Shown here piece by piece: positions 1 through 6,281 of a stretch of 7,462 nucleotides of DNA; positions within the stretch are counted from its first letter, which is position 1, and the number at the start of each line of letters is the position of its first letter. The DNA is from an uncultured Collinsella sp. (GTDB lineage: Bacteria; Actinomycetota; Coriobacteriia; Coriobacteriales; Coriobacteriaceae), in contig CABQZS010000256.1 in NCBI GenBank assembly GCA_902468695.1, positions 1-7,462 on the forward strand. Reading direction: 5' to 3'. The translations under genes and the position numbers were made by a program. The notes under the pieces were generated by a model, which was given only the letters and a program-made list of their open reading frames with translations, had not been told where the DNA came from and did not search any database.

Positions 1-376
1 CACGGTCGCCCACGGCAGGCAGCAGGACCTCGTCCTCGCCGCGCGACTTGGCAAACCCCACGGCATGCTCGGCGCGAAAGGTGTCGTCGGCAGTGGCCAC
101 CAGCGGAAACCCGCGATCCAGGCGTACCACGGCACCGAGCTGCATCTGCTCGGGCTCCTCGGCATGTGCGCAGAAATCATCAAAGGCAGTCTGCTGGGTT
201 TCATCGACCGGCAGATCATCAAACGCCGGGACATCCTGCAGCGCATCGAGCCCCGGTACGCTCGCCAACAACTCCTCGGCAGACACGGGCGCTTCGGTCG
301 CGAGTTTCCGACGACGACCGCGCTTAGCCCGCGCCCCCGTCGTCTTTTTCTTCGCTTTAGCCTTAGCCTTAGCCAC
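1..376 (-). CDS. rsgA: Ribosome small-subunit-dependent GTPase A (RsgA/YjeQ), N-terminal part
   Basis: The first 125 codons of a minus-strand gene are visible; the rest lies beyond the left edge. The GTG start at 376 is chosen because GGGAGG (382-387) sits 5 nt upstream of it and the frame stays open to the edge. Residues 2-24 are very basic (AKAKAKAKKK, then RAKRGRRRK). A mostly acidic linker follows to about residue 77. From residue 78 the pattern GAVVRLDRGFPLVAT, FRAEHAVGF and LPAVGDR matches the OB-fold domain that opens RsgA proteins (family hallmark PAVGDWV). RsgA is known to bind the 30S subunit and hydrolyse GTP during its late maturation. The circularly permuted GTPase domain and zinc finger that would prove the call are outside the window. 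The roughly 77-residue extension is longer than that of E. coli RsgA. Another OB-fold protein is possible but less likely. Confidence 0.7.
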   Translation of the reverse strand, partial: MAKAKAKAKKKTTGARAKRGRRRKLATEAPVSAEELLASVPGLDALQDVPAFDDLPVDETQQTAFDDFCAHAEEPEQMQLGAVVRLDRGFPLVATADDTFRAEHAVGFAKSRGEDEVLLPAVGDR

Positions 377-424
377 AAACGCCTCCCAGCAGCCAAAATC
401 ACAACTGAGCAGGTATTTTAAATC

Positions 425-458
425 AAAAAGAGCTGGCCGGGCAAAGCCCGACCAGCTC
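425..458 (-). terminator. Rho-independent terminator downstream of the P-type ATPase gene
   Basis: A 13-bp stem (430-442 with 446-458) closes a 3-nt loop. On the minus strand it is followed by TTTTT (429-425) and then a mixed T/A stretch. One position (437/451) pairs as G-U on the minus strand but is a C-A mismatch on the plus strand. The T-run lies only on the minus side, so the element ends transcripts coming from the ATPase, about 145 nt after its stop codon, and shields rsgA from read-through. Confidence 0.88.
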
Positions 459-602
459 ACATACTTTCCCTCAGCTCATGGTCCCGAGAGGTTGTCCGAA
501 GGCCCGACCGCCGAGAGGGGTTTCTTCTGAGCGATCCCGCAGCGCGAAGCGCGAGGACCAGCGAAGAAGAAAACACGCAGGGGCGGGCCCGGACAGGTTA
601 AC
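459..602. other. Intergenic segment with possible RNA structure, no gene recognised
   Basis: These 144 bp lie between the ATPase stop codon and its terminator, so they probably form a 3' untranslated region. An 8-bp inverted pair (521-528 with 565-572) encloses a small GCGCGAAGCGCG-centred hairpin around 542-553. The octamer CCGAGAGG occurs twice (484-491 and 511-518). No open frame with a credible ribosome binding site was found on either strand. It does not resemble tRNA, tmRNA or signal recognition particle RNA. A processed small RNA is possible but unproven. Confidence 0.4.
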
Positions 603-3284
603 TTACTCCTTCTCGACCGCGCGCATGATCGCCTTGTAGATCTCCATCAGCGGGATGATCAGGAAGGCCAGGCCCAGCGCGGCAAGAACGCCCTTGAGCT
701 CAAGCGTCACAGGGCCAAAGAACATCTCGGCAAGCGTCGGCTGTACGGTCACGATCACCGTCAGCACCAGCGCCAGCGCAGCGGAAGCCCACAGCCACTT
801 GTTCTGCTTCTTCATGGTGAACAGCGACGCACGACGGCTGCGCATATTGAAGCAGTGGAAAATCTCGACCATGTTGAGCGTGATGAACGCCATCATCACG
901 CCTTCCTCGTCGGCATTGCCGGCGATCATATCAGCGATGTGAATGTAGCCCATGTCAAAGTACACGCCCACAAAGAAGCTCGCCAGCACCAGCACGGTGA
1001 TGATCAGACCCTGGACCACGCAGTCCAGACCCATATGTCCGGCGAAGACACCGTCCTTAGCGTTGCGCGGCTTGCGCTTCATAATGTCGCCCTCGGCGTC
1101 CTCCATGCCCAGCGCGAGCGCGGGGAAACAGTCGGTAACCAGGTTCACCCACAGCAGCTGCACCGGCTGGAAGATGGTAAAGCCGATGAGCGTGGCGATA
1201 AACACCGAGAAGACCTCGGCAAGGTTTGCCGAAAGCAGGAACTGGATGACCTTGCGGATGTTGTCGTAGATGCGACGGCCCTCTTCGCAGGCACCGATGA
1301 TGGTGGCGAAGTTGTCATCGGCAAGCACCATGTCGGCGACGTTCTTGGTGACGTCGGTACCGGTGATGCCCATGCCAACGCCGATGTCGGCGCGCTTGAT
1401 GGACGGGGCGTCGTTGACGCCGTCGCCCGTCATGGCCACGATCTGGTCGCGCGACTTCCAAGCCTCGACGATGCGGGTCTTGTGCTCGGGCTGAACGCGG
1501 GCGTACACGCCGTAGTCCTCGATGTGCGCGTCGAGTTCCTCGTCGCTCATGCGGTCGAGGTCGGCGCCCGTGATGGCCTGGCTGCGATCGGTGACGATAC
1601 CCAGCTGCTTGGCGATGGCCACGGCGGTGTCGATGTGGTCGCCCGTAATCATGACGGTGCGGATACCGGCATCGTGGGCCTCGCGGATGGCGTCGGCGAC
1701 CTCGGGGCGGACCGGGTCAATCATGCCGGACAGGCCGCAGAAGACCAGGTCGTGCTCGAGCGCAGCGGGGCTGCAGTCGGCCGGGACCTCGGTGTAGGTG
1801 CGGCTTGCCAGCGCCAGCACGCGCAGGGCCTCGTCGGCCATGGCCTTGTTGGCGGCCACGAGCTCGGCGCGACGCTCCTCGGTCAGCGGAACGACCTTGT
1901 CGCCCTCGTAGATATGGGTGCACAGGCCGATCACCACGTCGGGCGCGCCCTTGGTGTACTGCTCATACTCGCCGTCCAGGGTCTCGACGACCACGGACAT
2001 CATCTTGCGGCCCGAGTCAAACGGGGCCTCGCCCACGCGCGGATGCTCGGCAGTCAGGCCAGTGAGCCCCGCCTTGCCGGCATCGTTGACGAGCGCACAC
2101 TCGGTCGGCTCACCCACGGCCTCGCCCAGCTCCTCGTCCCACTGGGCGTCGGAGCACAGAGCCATGCCGGCCAGGAACTTCTCCTTAGGCGCAGCGAGCT
2201 CGTGCTTGACGACGGTCATCTTGTTCTGGGTGAGGGTACCGGTCTTGTCGGAGCAGATGGTCTGCGTGCAGCCAAGGGTCTCGACGGCAGAGAGCTTGCG
2301 GATAATCGCCTGACGCTTGGCCATCTTGGTCACGCCGAGCGACAGCACGATGGTCACGACGGCAACCAGGCCCTCGGGGATGGCGGCGACGGCAAGCGAG
2401 ACAGCGACCATAAAGGTGTCGAGCAGCGCGGTCGGATCGGTGAGAACGTTGCCCACGCCGTGGCGGATGATGTCGACGCCAAAGATGACGACGCAGATGA
2501 CGATAACCATGATGGTAAGGATGCGGCTGAGCTCGGCGAGCTTCACCTGCAGCGGCGTGAGCTCTTCCTTGGCCTCGGCCAGGGCGCCGGCGATCTTGCC
2601 CATCTCGGTGTTCATACCGGTGCCGACCACGACGGCGCGACCGCGGCCGTATACCACGGTGGAACCCATGTAGCACATGTTCTTGCGGTCGCCGAGCGGC
2701 ACGTCGTCGGTGCCGGCGGCGAGCTCAATGACGTTGGCATGCTTCTCGACGGGCACGGACTCGCCAGTGAGTGCAGCCTCTTCGATCTTCATCGTGGCAC
2801 TCTCGAGCACACGGCAGTCGGCCGGGACGGAGTCGCCCGCCTCGAGCATGATCACATCGCCGGGCACGAGCTCGGCGCTCGGCAGGTGCACGAGCTTGCC
2901 GTCGCGCAGCACCTTGGACTGCGCCGCGCTCATCTCCTGCAGGGCCTCGAGGGCCTCTTCGCTCTTGGCTTCCTGGACCACGCCCAGTACCGAGTTGACG
3001 ATAACGACGAACATGATGATGGCGACGTCGGCAAAGTCGGGCTCGCCCTTGACCATACCCGTGAGCGCGCTGATGACGGCGGCAACGATCAACATGATGA
3101 CCATGGGGTCGGCCATCTGCTCAAAGAAACGCTTCCACAGCGGCGTTTTCTCGGCTTCCTCGAGCTTGTTAGGGCCTGTCTTGGCGAGGCGCGACGACGC
3201 CTCGTCGTTGCTCAGGCCGAGGTTCTCATCGACGCCCTGGTCGCTGAGCACCTCCGCCGCGGCGGACAGGTATTCCTTTTGCAT
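603..3284 (-). CDS. P-type cation-transporting ATPase, calcium-type (P2A, PMCA/SERCA-like)
   Basis: This 893-residue membrane pump would move a cation, probably Ca2+, out of the cytoplasm using ATP. An N-terminal cation-ATPase domain (residues 1-60) is followed by two membrane helices, the actuator domain with TGES (173-176), M3/M4, then the P and N domains. Visible motifs are the phosphorylated aspartate in DKTGT (D346), KGAPD (445-449), TGDH (547-550) and GDGVND (620-625). Six C-terminal membrane helices follow. Residues equivalent to the SERCA calcium ligands are present: E304 in PEGL of M4, N687 and E690 in M5, N714 and D718 in NLVTD of M6, and E807 in M8. Length is normal for the family. 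The ATG at 3284 has AGGAGG (3294-3299) 9 nt upstream. The gene appears monocistronic, with a structured leader before it and a terminator behind it. Mn2+ or another cation cannot be excluded; substrate is inferred from the ligands. Confidence 0.93.
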   Translation of the reverse strand: MQKEYLSAAAEVLSDQGVDENLGLSNDEASSRLAKTGPNKLEEAEKTPLWKRFFEQMADPMVIMLIVAAVISALTGMVKGEPDFADVAIIMFVVIVNSVLGVVQEAKSEEALEALQEMSAAQSKVLRDGKLVHLPSAELVPGDVIMLEAGDSVPADCRVLESATMKIEEAALTGESVPVEKHANVIELAAGTDDVPLGDRKNMCYMGSTVVYGRGRAVVVGTGMNTEMGKIAGALAEAKEELTPLQVKLAELSRILTIMVIVICVVIFGVDIIRHGVGNVLTDPTALLDTFMVAVSLAVAAIPEGLVAVVTIVLSLGVTKMAKRQAIIRKLSAVETLGCTQTICSDKTGTLTQNKMTVVKHELAAPKEKFLAGMALCSDAQWDEELGEAVGEPTECALVNDAGKAGLTGLTAEHPRVGEAPFDSGRKMMSVVVETLDGEYEQYTKGAPDVVIGLCTHIYEGDKVVPLTEERRAELVAANKAMADEALRVLALASRTYTEVPADCSPAALEHDLVFCGLSGMIDPVRPEVADAIREAHDAGIRTVMITGDHIDTAVAIAKQLGIVTDRSQAITGADLDRMSDEELDAHIEDYGVYARVQPEHKTRIVEAWKSRDQIVAMTGDGVNDAPSIKRADIGVGMGITGTDVTKNVADMVLADDNFATIIGACEEGRRIYDNIRKVIQFLLSANLAEVFSVFIATLIGFTIFQPVQLLWVNLVTDCFPALALGMEDAEGDIMKRKPRNAKDGVFAGHMGLDCVVQGLIITVLVLASFFVGVYFDMGYIHIADMIAGNADEEGVMMAFITLNMVEIFHCFNMRSRRASLFTMKKQNKWLWASAALALVLTVIVTVQPTLAEMFFGPVTLELKGVLAALGLAFLIIPLMEIYKAIMRAVEKE

Positions 3285-3404
3285 ATAGAGTCCCCTCCTG
3301 GGATTCGGGCCACTCAGCAGATTGATGCCCGATCATAATTCCCAGGAGAAGGGCAAGGGCTCATCAAGGCTGCCGTGCTGAGCGGCAGTTGATAGTGGAG
3401 CTAT
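3285..3404 (-). promoter_or_regulatory. Structured 5' leader of the ATPase with ribosome-binding-site sequestering stem and predicted kissing loops
   Basis: On the minus strand the sequence just before the ATPase can form two linked hairpins. Hairpin 1 has stem 3363-3367/3389-3393, a 2-nt bulge (3368-3369), stem 3370-3375/3383-3388 and a 7-nt loop (3376-3382). Hairpin 2 has an outer 12-bp stem (3292-3303/3340-3351) that contains the whole Shine-Dalgarno sequence (3294-3299), and an inner 6-bp stem (3305-3310/3327-3332) with a 16-nt loop. Loop 1 (TGCTGAG on the plus strand) is perfectly complementary to CTCAGCA at 3313-3319 in loop 2. A third small hairpin (3392-3395/3401-3404) lies upstream. 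Three pairs are G-U on the minus strand but mismatched on the plus strand, supporting transcription toward the ATPase. I checked by eye for yybP-ykoY, M-box and NiCo signatures and saw none. The likely role is translational control by hiding or exposing the ribosome binding site; the signal is unknown. Confidence 0.6.
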
Positions 3405-3436
3405 GGTACCCCAAAGCAGCGCGTCTAGCCAAAACA

Positions 3437-3506
3437 TTCCAATTGGAAACACGGCTCGAGTGCAACGATGCAGACCGTGTGATGCTCAATATTGATAAAA
3501 CGTTTT
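3437..3506. repeat. Cluster of three short perfect palindromes
   Basis: Within 70 bp of the divergent region lie TTCCAATTGGAA (3437-3448), TCAATATTGA (3486-3495) and AAAACGTTTT (3497-3506). Between the first two, ACACGG (3449-3454) pairs with CCGTGT (3475-3480) around an inner TGCA/TGCA pair. These could be operator half-sites for a dimeric regulator, or further hairpins of the ATPase leader RNA if transcription starts near 3488. No known operator consensus is recognised. Confidence 0.35.
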
Positions 3507-3525
3507 TTCTTCGGCACATCGTCAA
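3495..3525 (-). promoter_or_regulatory. Possible promoter for the P-type ATPase
   Basis: Reading the minus strand, TTGACG (3525-3520) resembles a -35 box, followed after a long 19-nt spacer by TTTTAT (3500-3495), which matches four of six bases of the -10 consensus. Transcription would begin near 3488 and give a leader of about 200 nt, long enough to hold the whole structured element. The spacing is poor and the call is tentative. Confidence 0.28.
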
Positions 3526-3548
3526 ACTGAAATATCGCCCAGATAGCA

Positions 3549-3647
3549 GCGGTCAGAACGGTTGGTAAAGTTTTTGCATATACCGTTTTTCCGCAAAAAA
3601 TGAACTTCTAATTCGGCATACGGTCGATTTTTTGGGGTATTCGGTCG
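3549..3647. repeat. Repeated CGGT motifs upstream of pyruvate kinase
   Basis: CGGTCG occurs at 3621-3626 and again at 3642-3647, exactly 21 bp apart (about two helical turns). Each is preceded by a similar GCATA or GTATT context. Upstream, AACGGT (3557-3562) and its inverse ACCGTT (3582-3587) form an inverted pair, and another CGGTC begins at 3550. The second CGGTCG lies in the spacer of the presumed pyk promoter. The arrangement suggests binding sites for a regulator of pyk, but no specific regulator is recognised. Confidence 0.35.
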
Positions 3648-3662
3648 CCATTTCGTTATAAT
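3632..3662 (+). promoter_or_regulatory. Probable promoter of pyruvate kinase
   Basis: A perfect TATAAT (3657-3662) lies in an AT-rich stretch ahead of pyk. The best -35 candidate is the weak TTGGGG (3632-3637), with a 19-nt spacer. Transcription would begin near 3669 and give a leader of about 57 nt. A perfect -10 with a poor -35 suggests that an activator or upstream AT-rich DNA may help polymerase bind. Confidence 0.55.
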
Positions 3663-3725
3663 CATCTCAGTTTTATTTCTTATGGTTTATCTATCAGCGC
3701 AAGACGATGTCAGATGGAGGTCTGA

Positions 3726-5186
3726 ATGTACAAGCGCACCAAGATTGTATGCACCATGGGTCCCGCCTGCGATAGCGACGAGACCATCCGCGAGATGATC
3801 AAGGCGGGCATGAACGTCGCCCGTTTTAACTTCTCGCACGGATCCTACGACGAGCACCACGGTCGCATCGAGCGCGTCCGTCGTATTTCCAAGGAGCTCG
3901 GTCTGCCCGTCGGCATCCTGCTCGACACCAAGGGCCCCGAGGTCCGCACCGGCCTTCTGGTCGATGGCAAGAAGGTTGCCGTCAAGTCCGGCGATAAGAT
4001 CGTCGTCACCGCTCAGCCCACGTCCGAGGATTTCCACGGCACCTCTGAGCACATCTCCCTCGACTACCTGGCTCTGCCCTCCGAGGTCGAGAAGGGCTCC
4101 CTTATCCTGATCGACGACGGCCTGGTTGCCCTCGAGGTCGAGTCCGTCGACGGTCAGGACATGACCTGCGTCGTCAAGAACGACGGCCTGATCGGCGAGC
4201 GCAAGGGCGTCAACATGCCCAACGTCAACATCTCGTTGCCCGCCATCACCGAGCGCGATCGTCAGGACATCCTCTTTGGCCTGACCGAGAACATCGACTA
4301 CATCGCCGCTTCCTTCATCCGTGACGGCGAGTCCGTCCGCGGCATCCGCGAGCTTTGCCGCGAGAACGGTGGCGAGCACGTGACGATCTTCCCGAAGATC
4401 GAGTGCGCCCTGGGCGTCGAGAACTTCGACGAGATCCTCGAGGCTTCCGACGGCATCATGGTCGCCCGTGGCGACCTGGGCATCGAGATCAAGCCCGAGC
4501 TCGTTCCCCACATCCAGAAGGAGATCATCGCCAAGTGCAACGCGGCCTACAAGCCCGTTATCACCGCTACGCAGATGCTCGACTCCATGCAGCAGAACCC
4601 GCGCCCGACGCGCGCCGAGGTTGCCGACGTTGCTAACGCCATTTACGACGGCACCGACGCCGTTATGCTGTCCGGCGAGTCCGCTGCCGGTAAGTACCCG
4701 GTCGAGGCCGTCAAGATGCAGGCCAGCATTGCTCTCGAGACCGAGAAGTACCTCCCGGCTCACGCTCCGCTCGAGGTTCCGGCCGATGCTCACGGCACCC
4801 GCGTCGTCAACAACGTTGTGGGTATGTCCGCTGTGAACATGGCTACCACCGTTGGCGCCAAGTGCATCACCGTGCCGACGACCACCGGTCGTACCGCTCG
4901 CCTGATCTCGCACTTCCGTCCCAACATGCCGATCTGCGCGTTCTCCCGCCACGAGTGGGCCGTCCAGCAAATGATTATGTACTGGGGCGTTATCCCGCAC
5001 CAGGCCGAGATTACCCAGGGCACCGTCAACGGCACGATCGTCAAGGCGATCGAGACCGCTAAGGAGCTCGGCTACGTCGAGGCCGGCGATCTGACCGTCG
5101 CCACCGCCGGCGATCCCCGCATGAGCGTCCAGCTCGAGGATAAGGTCTCCTCGACCAACGTCGCTTACGTCGCTCAGGTGCGCTAA
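3726..5186 (+). CDS. pyk: Pyruvate kinase
   Basis: Catalyses the last step of glycolysis, phosphoenolpyruvate plus ADP to pyruvate plus ATP, in the cytoplasm. The 486-residue protein has normal family length. Recognisable segments are ARFNFSHG (32-39), LDTKGPEVRTG (66-76), the B-domain lid (about 77-172), FPKIE with the catalytic lysine K224, ARGDLGIE (247-254), ATQMLDSM (281-288) and the PTRAEVADVANAI to MLSGESAAGKYP stretch (294-325). A C-terminal allosteric-type domain follows with TTTGRTARLI (385-394). The glutamate in GPEVRT (E72) is the residue that, in the family, marks potassium-dependent enzymes; potassium-independent ones have lysine there. No extra PEP-utilising domain is attached. 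The ATG at 3726 follows TGGAGG (3715-3720) by 5 nt. Codon use is strongly biased to C- and G-ending codons, as expected for a highly expressed gene. It stands alone between its own promoter and terminator. Confidence 0.98.
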   Translation: MYKRTKIVCTMGPACDSDETIREMIKAGMNVARFNFSHGSYDEHHGRIERVRRISKELGLPVGILLDTKGPEVRTGLLVDGKKVAVKSGDKIVVTAQPTSEDFHGTSEHISLDYLALPSEVEKGSLILIDDGLVALEVESVDGQDMTCVVKNDGLIGERKGVNMPNVNISLPAITERDRQDILFGLTENIDYIAASFIRDGESVRGIRELCRENGGEHVTIFPKIECALGVENFDEILEASDGIMVARGDLGIEIKPELVPHIQKEIIAKCNAAYKPVITATQMLDSMQQNPRPTRAEVADVANAIYDGTDAVMLSGESAAGKYPVEAVKMQASIALETEKYLPAHAPLEVPADAHGTRVVNNVVGMSAVNMATTVGAKCITVPTTTGRTARLISHFRPNMPICAFSRHEWAVQQMIMYWGVIPHQAEITQGTVNGTIVKAIETAKELGYVEAGDLTVATAGDPRMSVQLEDKVSSTNVAYVAQVR

Positions 5187-5214
5187 ATCGCACTTGCAAG
5201 CACACTTGCATTGC

Positions 5215-5252
5215 AAAGGGCCCGGAAGGCTTTGCCTTCCGGGCCCTTTTTT
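5215..5252 (+). terminator. Rho-independent terminator of pyk
   Basis: A perfect 16-bp stem (5215-5230 with 5234-5249) closes a TTT loop and runs into six T residues (5247-5252). It starts about 28 nt after the pyk stop codon. On the opposite strand only a TTT follows the stem, so it may also slow convergent transcripts from the hydrolase gene, but it is mainly a plus-strand terminator. Confidence 0.95.
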
Positions 5253-5288
5253 AGGACCTACTTCATATGCCGCTTCATCGATTTGTGA

Positions 5289-5393
5289 TCAGTCGCGAAC
5301 CTTTCCGATGCCGAGCGTACCACCGAAGATGCCCTGCGACGGGAGCTGTTGGTCAATTGGGATGAACTGTTCACCGTTAAGCCGGCCGGCTAG
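5289..5393 (+). pseudogene. Possible 3' remnant of a lost plus-strand gene
   Basis: After an in-frame TGA (5286-5288), a frame of 34 codons runs to TAG at 5391-5393 and reads like ordinary protein: ANLSDAERTTEDALRREL followed by LVNWDELFTVKPAG. Codons fit the neighbours. There is no ATG, GTG or TTG in a usable position and no ribosome binding site, so it cannot be a complete gene. Another frame just upstream (MPLHRFVISRE from 5267) might be an earlier part separated by a frameshift. The protein family is not recognised. The stop overlaps the end of the convergent gene by a few bases. It could be chance. Confidence 0.3.
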
Positions 5394-6238
5394 CAGCTAG
5401 CAATCAGGGGGACTGCGGGAACGCCAGAAGCAGCAACGCGAGTCGCAAATCCCGCCTCGGTCAGCTCGATGACCTCGGTAAACGTTGCGTCGAAAAACTC
5501 CTCGGTTAGCAGGCGGTATGGCGGATGGTCGGGCTCACCGGGGTTTTCGCGTACAATCTCGTGCATGACGCCGATGGTCTTGAGCACATATTCTTTATGG
5601 ATGGGATACTGCCCAAAACGCGTCGCAGCGGTATACAGGCGATCGGTCGCACGCGGGATGGAAACAATGCCCAGCGTCTTGCCAAACCAGTCAAAGTCGC
5701 CTTGCTTTTTAATGCGGAACTCCTCGCACGGCTTGCCGCCGTGCGCCTCCAGGTACTGATTCACGCGCGTATTCCATACGGTATCGGCCACCAGATGCGA
5801 CCAGACACCAAGTGTCAAATCGAGCAACGACTGTGCCACATCTTCGGACGCAAGCGAGAACTCACAGGCGCCGGGACCGGCAACCGGCTCGGCATCCTTG
5901 TAGCGCTGGGGATAGTGCACGCGGTTCAGCCGCTCGCGTTCCTCGATAATCGAGGTCGCCGCGGCCGGCGCACCGATGGGCGAACTTTTAAGCAACGGTG
6001 CCACATAGGTATCCCAGAACTCATGCTCACGAGGCTTAGGGATGGGCTCAGGCTTGGCAAAGTGCGTAATGCGGTACGGAATGGGATCGGCGATGCCAGG
6101 GACCATATAGCCCACGAAGATATCCGGAACCACGCAGCCAAACAAAAAGGCATTGCGGTCGCGCACGCTATTGGCAAGCGCACCGGTGCGCTCCAGCAAA
6201 CGCTCCGTCTGAGCGATATGAATGTTCCAGCTTGGCAT
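5390..6238 (-). CDS. Zinc-dependent phospholipase C-like domain protein
   Basis: The 282-residue product resembles the zinc-dependent phospholipase C family (Zn_dep_PLPC), which includes many uncharacterised bacterial proteins. Supporting features are the opening MPSWNIHIA with H7, NAFLFGCVVPDIFVG with D39 (residues 29-43), ITHF with H59, and WSHLVADTVWN with H148 and D152 (146-156). In the family such His/Asp residues bind catalytic zinc. There is no signal peptide or membrane helix, so it is probably cytoplasmic, unlike secreted toxin-type phospholipases. The real substrate is unknown. Two in-frame ATGs exist, at 6250 and 6238. The second is preferred because family members begin MPxW-like, a G-rich ribosome binding stretch precedes it, and a likely promoter would leave almost no leader for the first. 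It lies downstream of the ECF genes on the same strand but probably has its own promoter. Confidence 0.8.
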   Translation of the reverse strand: MPSWNIHIAQTERLLERTGALANSVRDRNAFLFGCVVPDIFVGYMVPGIADPIPYRITHFAKPEPIPKPREHEFWDTYVAPLLKSSPIGAPAAATSIIEERERLNRVHYPQRYKDAEPVAGPGACEFSLASEDVAQSLLDLTLGVWSHLVADTVWNTRVNQYLEAHGGKPCEEFRIKKQGDFDWFGKTLGIVSIPRATDRLYTAATRFGQYPIHKEYVLKTIGVMHEIVRENPGEPDHPPYRLLTEEFFDATFTEVIELTEAGFATRVAASGVPAVPLIASC

Positions 6239-6263
6239 AGCCACCCCCATAAAAACCTGGATA

Positions 6264-6272
6264 ACTATACCA
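6264..6272 (-). promoter_or_regulatory. Extended -10 promoter for the phospholipase C-like gene
   Basis: On the minus strand TGG followed by TATAGT (6272-6264) gives an extended -10 element with five of six consensus bases. No convincing -35 box lies 16-18 nt upstream, which is tolerable for extended -10 promoters. The start of transcription would be near 6257, favouring translation from the ATG at 6238. Confidence 0.45.
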
Positions 6273-6281
6273 TCACGGCAA

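Noticed and set aside
415..420. TAAAAT on the minus strand as a -10 box for rsgA
   Set aside because: The position would suit an rsgA promoter, but the only -35 space falls inside the terminator stem with no matching hexamer, so it is too weak to annotate.
48..530. Plus-strand frames of 160 and 118 codons at the left end
   Set aside because: They cover the minus-strand rsgA start region, lack a plausible family, and one runs through the intergenic terminator. The minus frame has a good ribosome binding site and RsgA-like sequence.
855..3338. An 827-codon plus-strand open frame opposite the ATPase
   Set aside because: Its product is rich in His, Asp, Gly and Val with no domain, as expected from the antisense of a GC-biased gene. 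The minus-strand ATPase has every catalytic motif of its family.
3285..3490. A known metal riboswitch (yybP-ykoY, M-box or NiCo) ahead of the ATPase
   Set aside because: The conserved loop sequences I know for these classes, such as GGGGAGUA of yybP-ykoY, were not found on the minus strand. A covariance-model search is needed to exclude a divergent member.
3687..5216. A 509-codon minus-strand open frame opposite pyk
   Set aside because: Low-complexity Asp/Gly/Leu/Val composition and no ribosome binding site. It arises from the codon bias of the real pyruvate kinase gene on the other strand.
5380..5391. Palindrome AGCCGGCCGGCT at the end of the phospholipase-like gene as its terminator
   Set aside because: It overlaps the stop codon, would form only a 4-bp stem and is not followed by a T-run.
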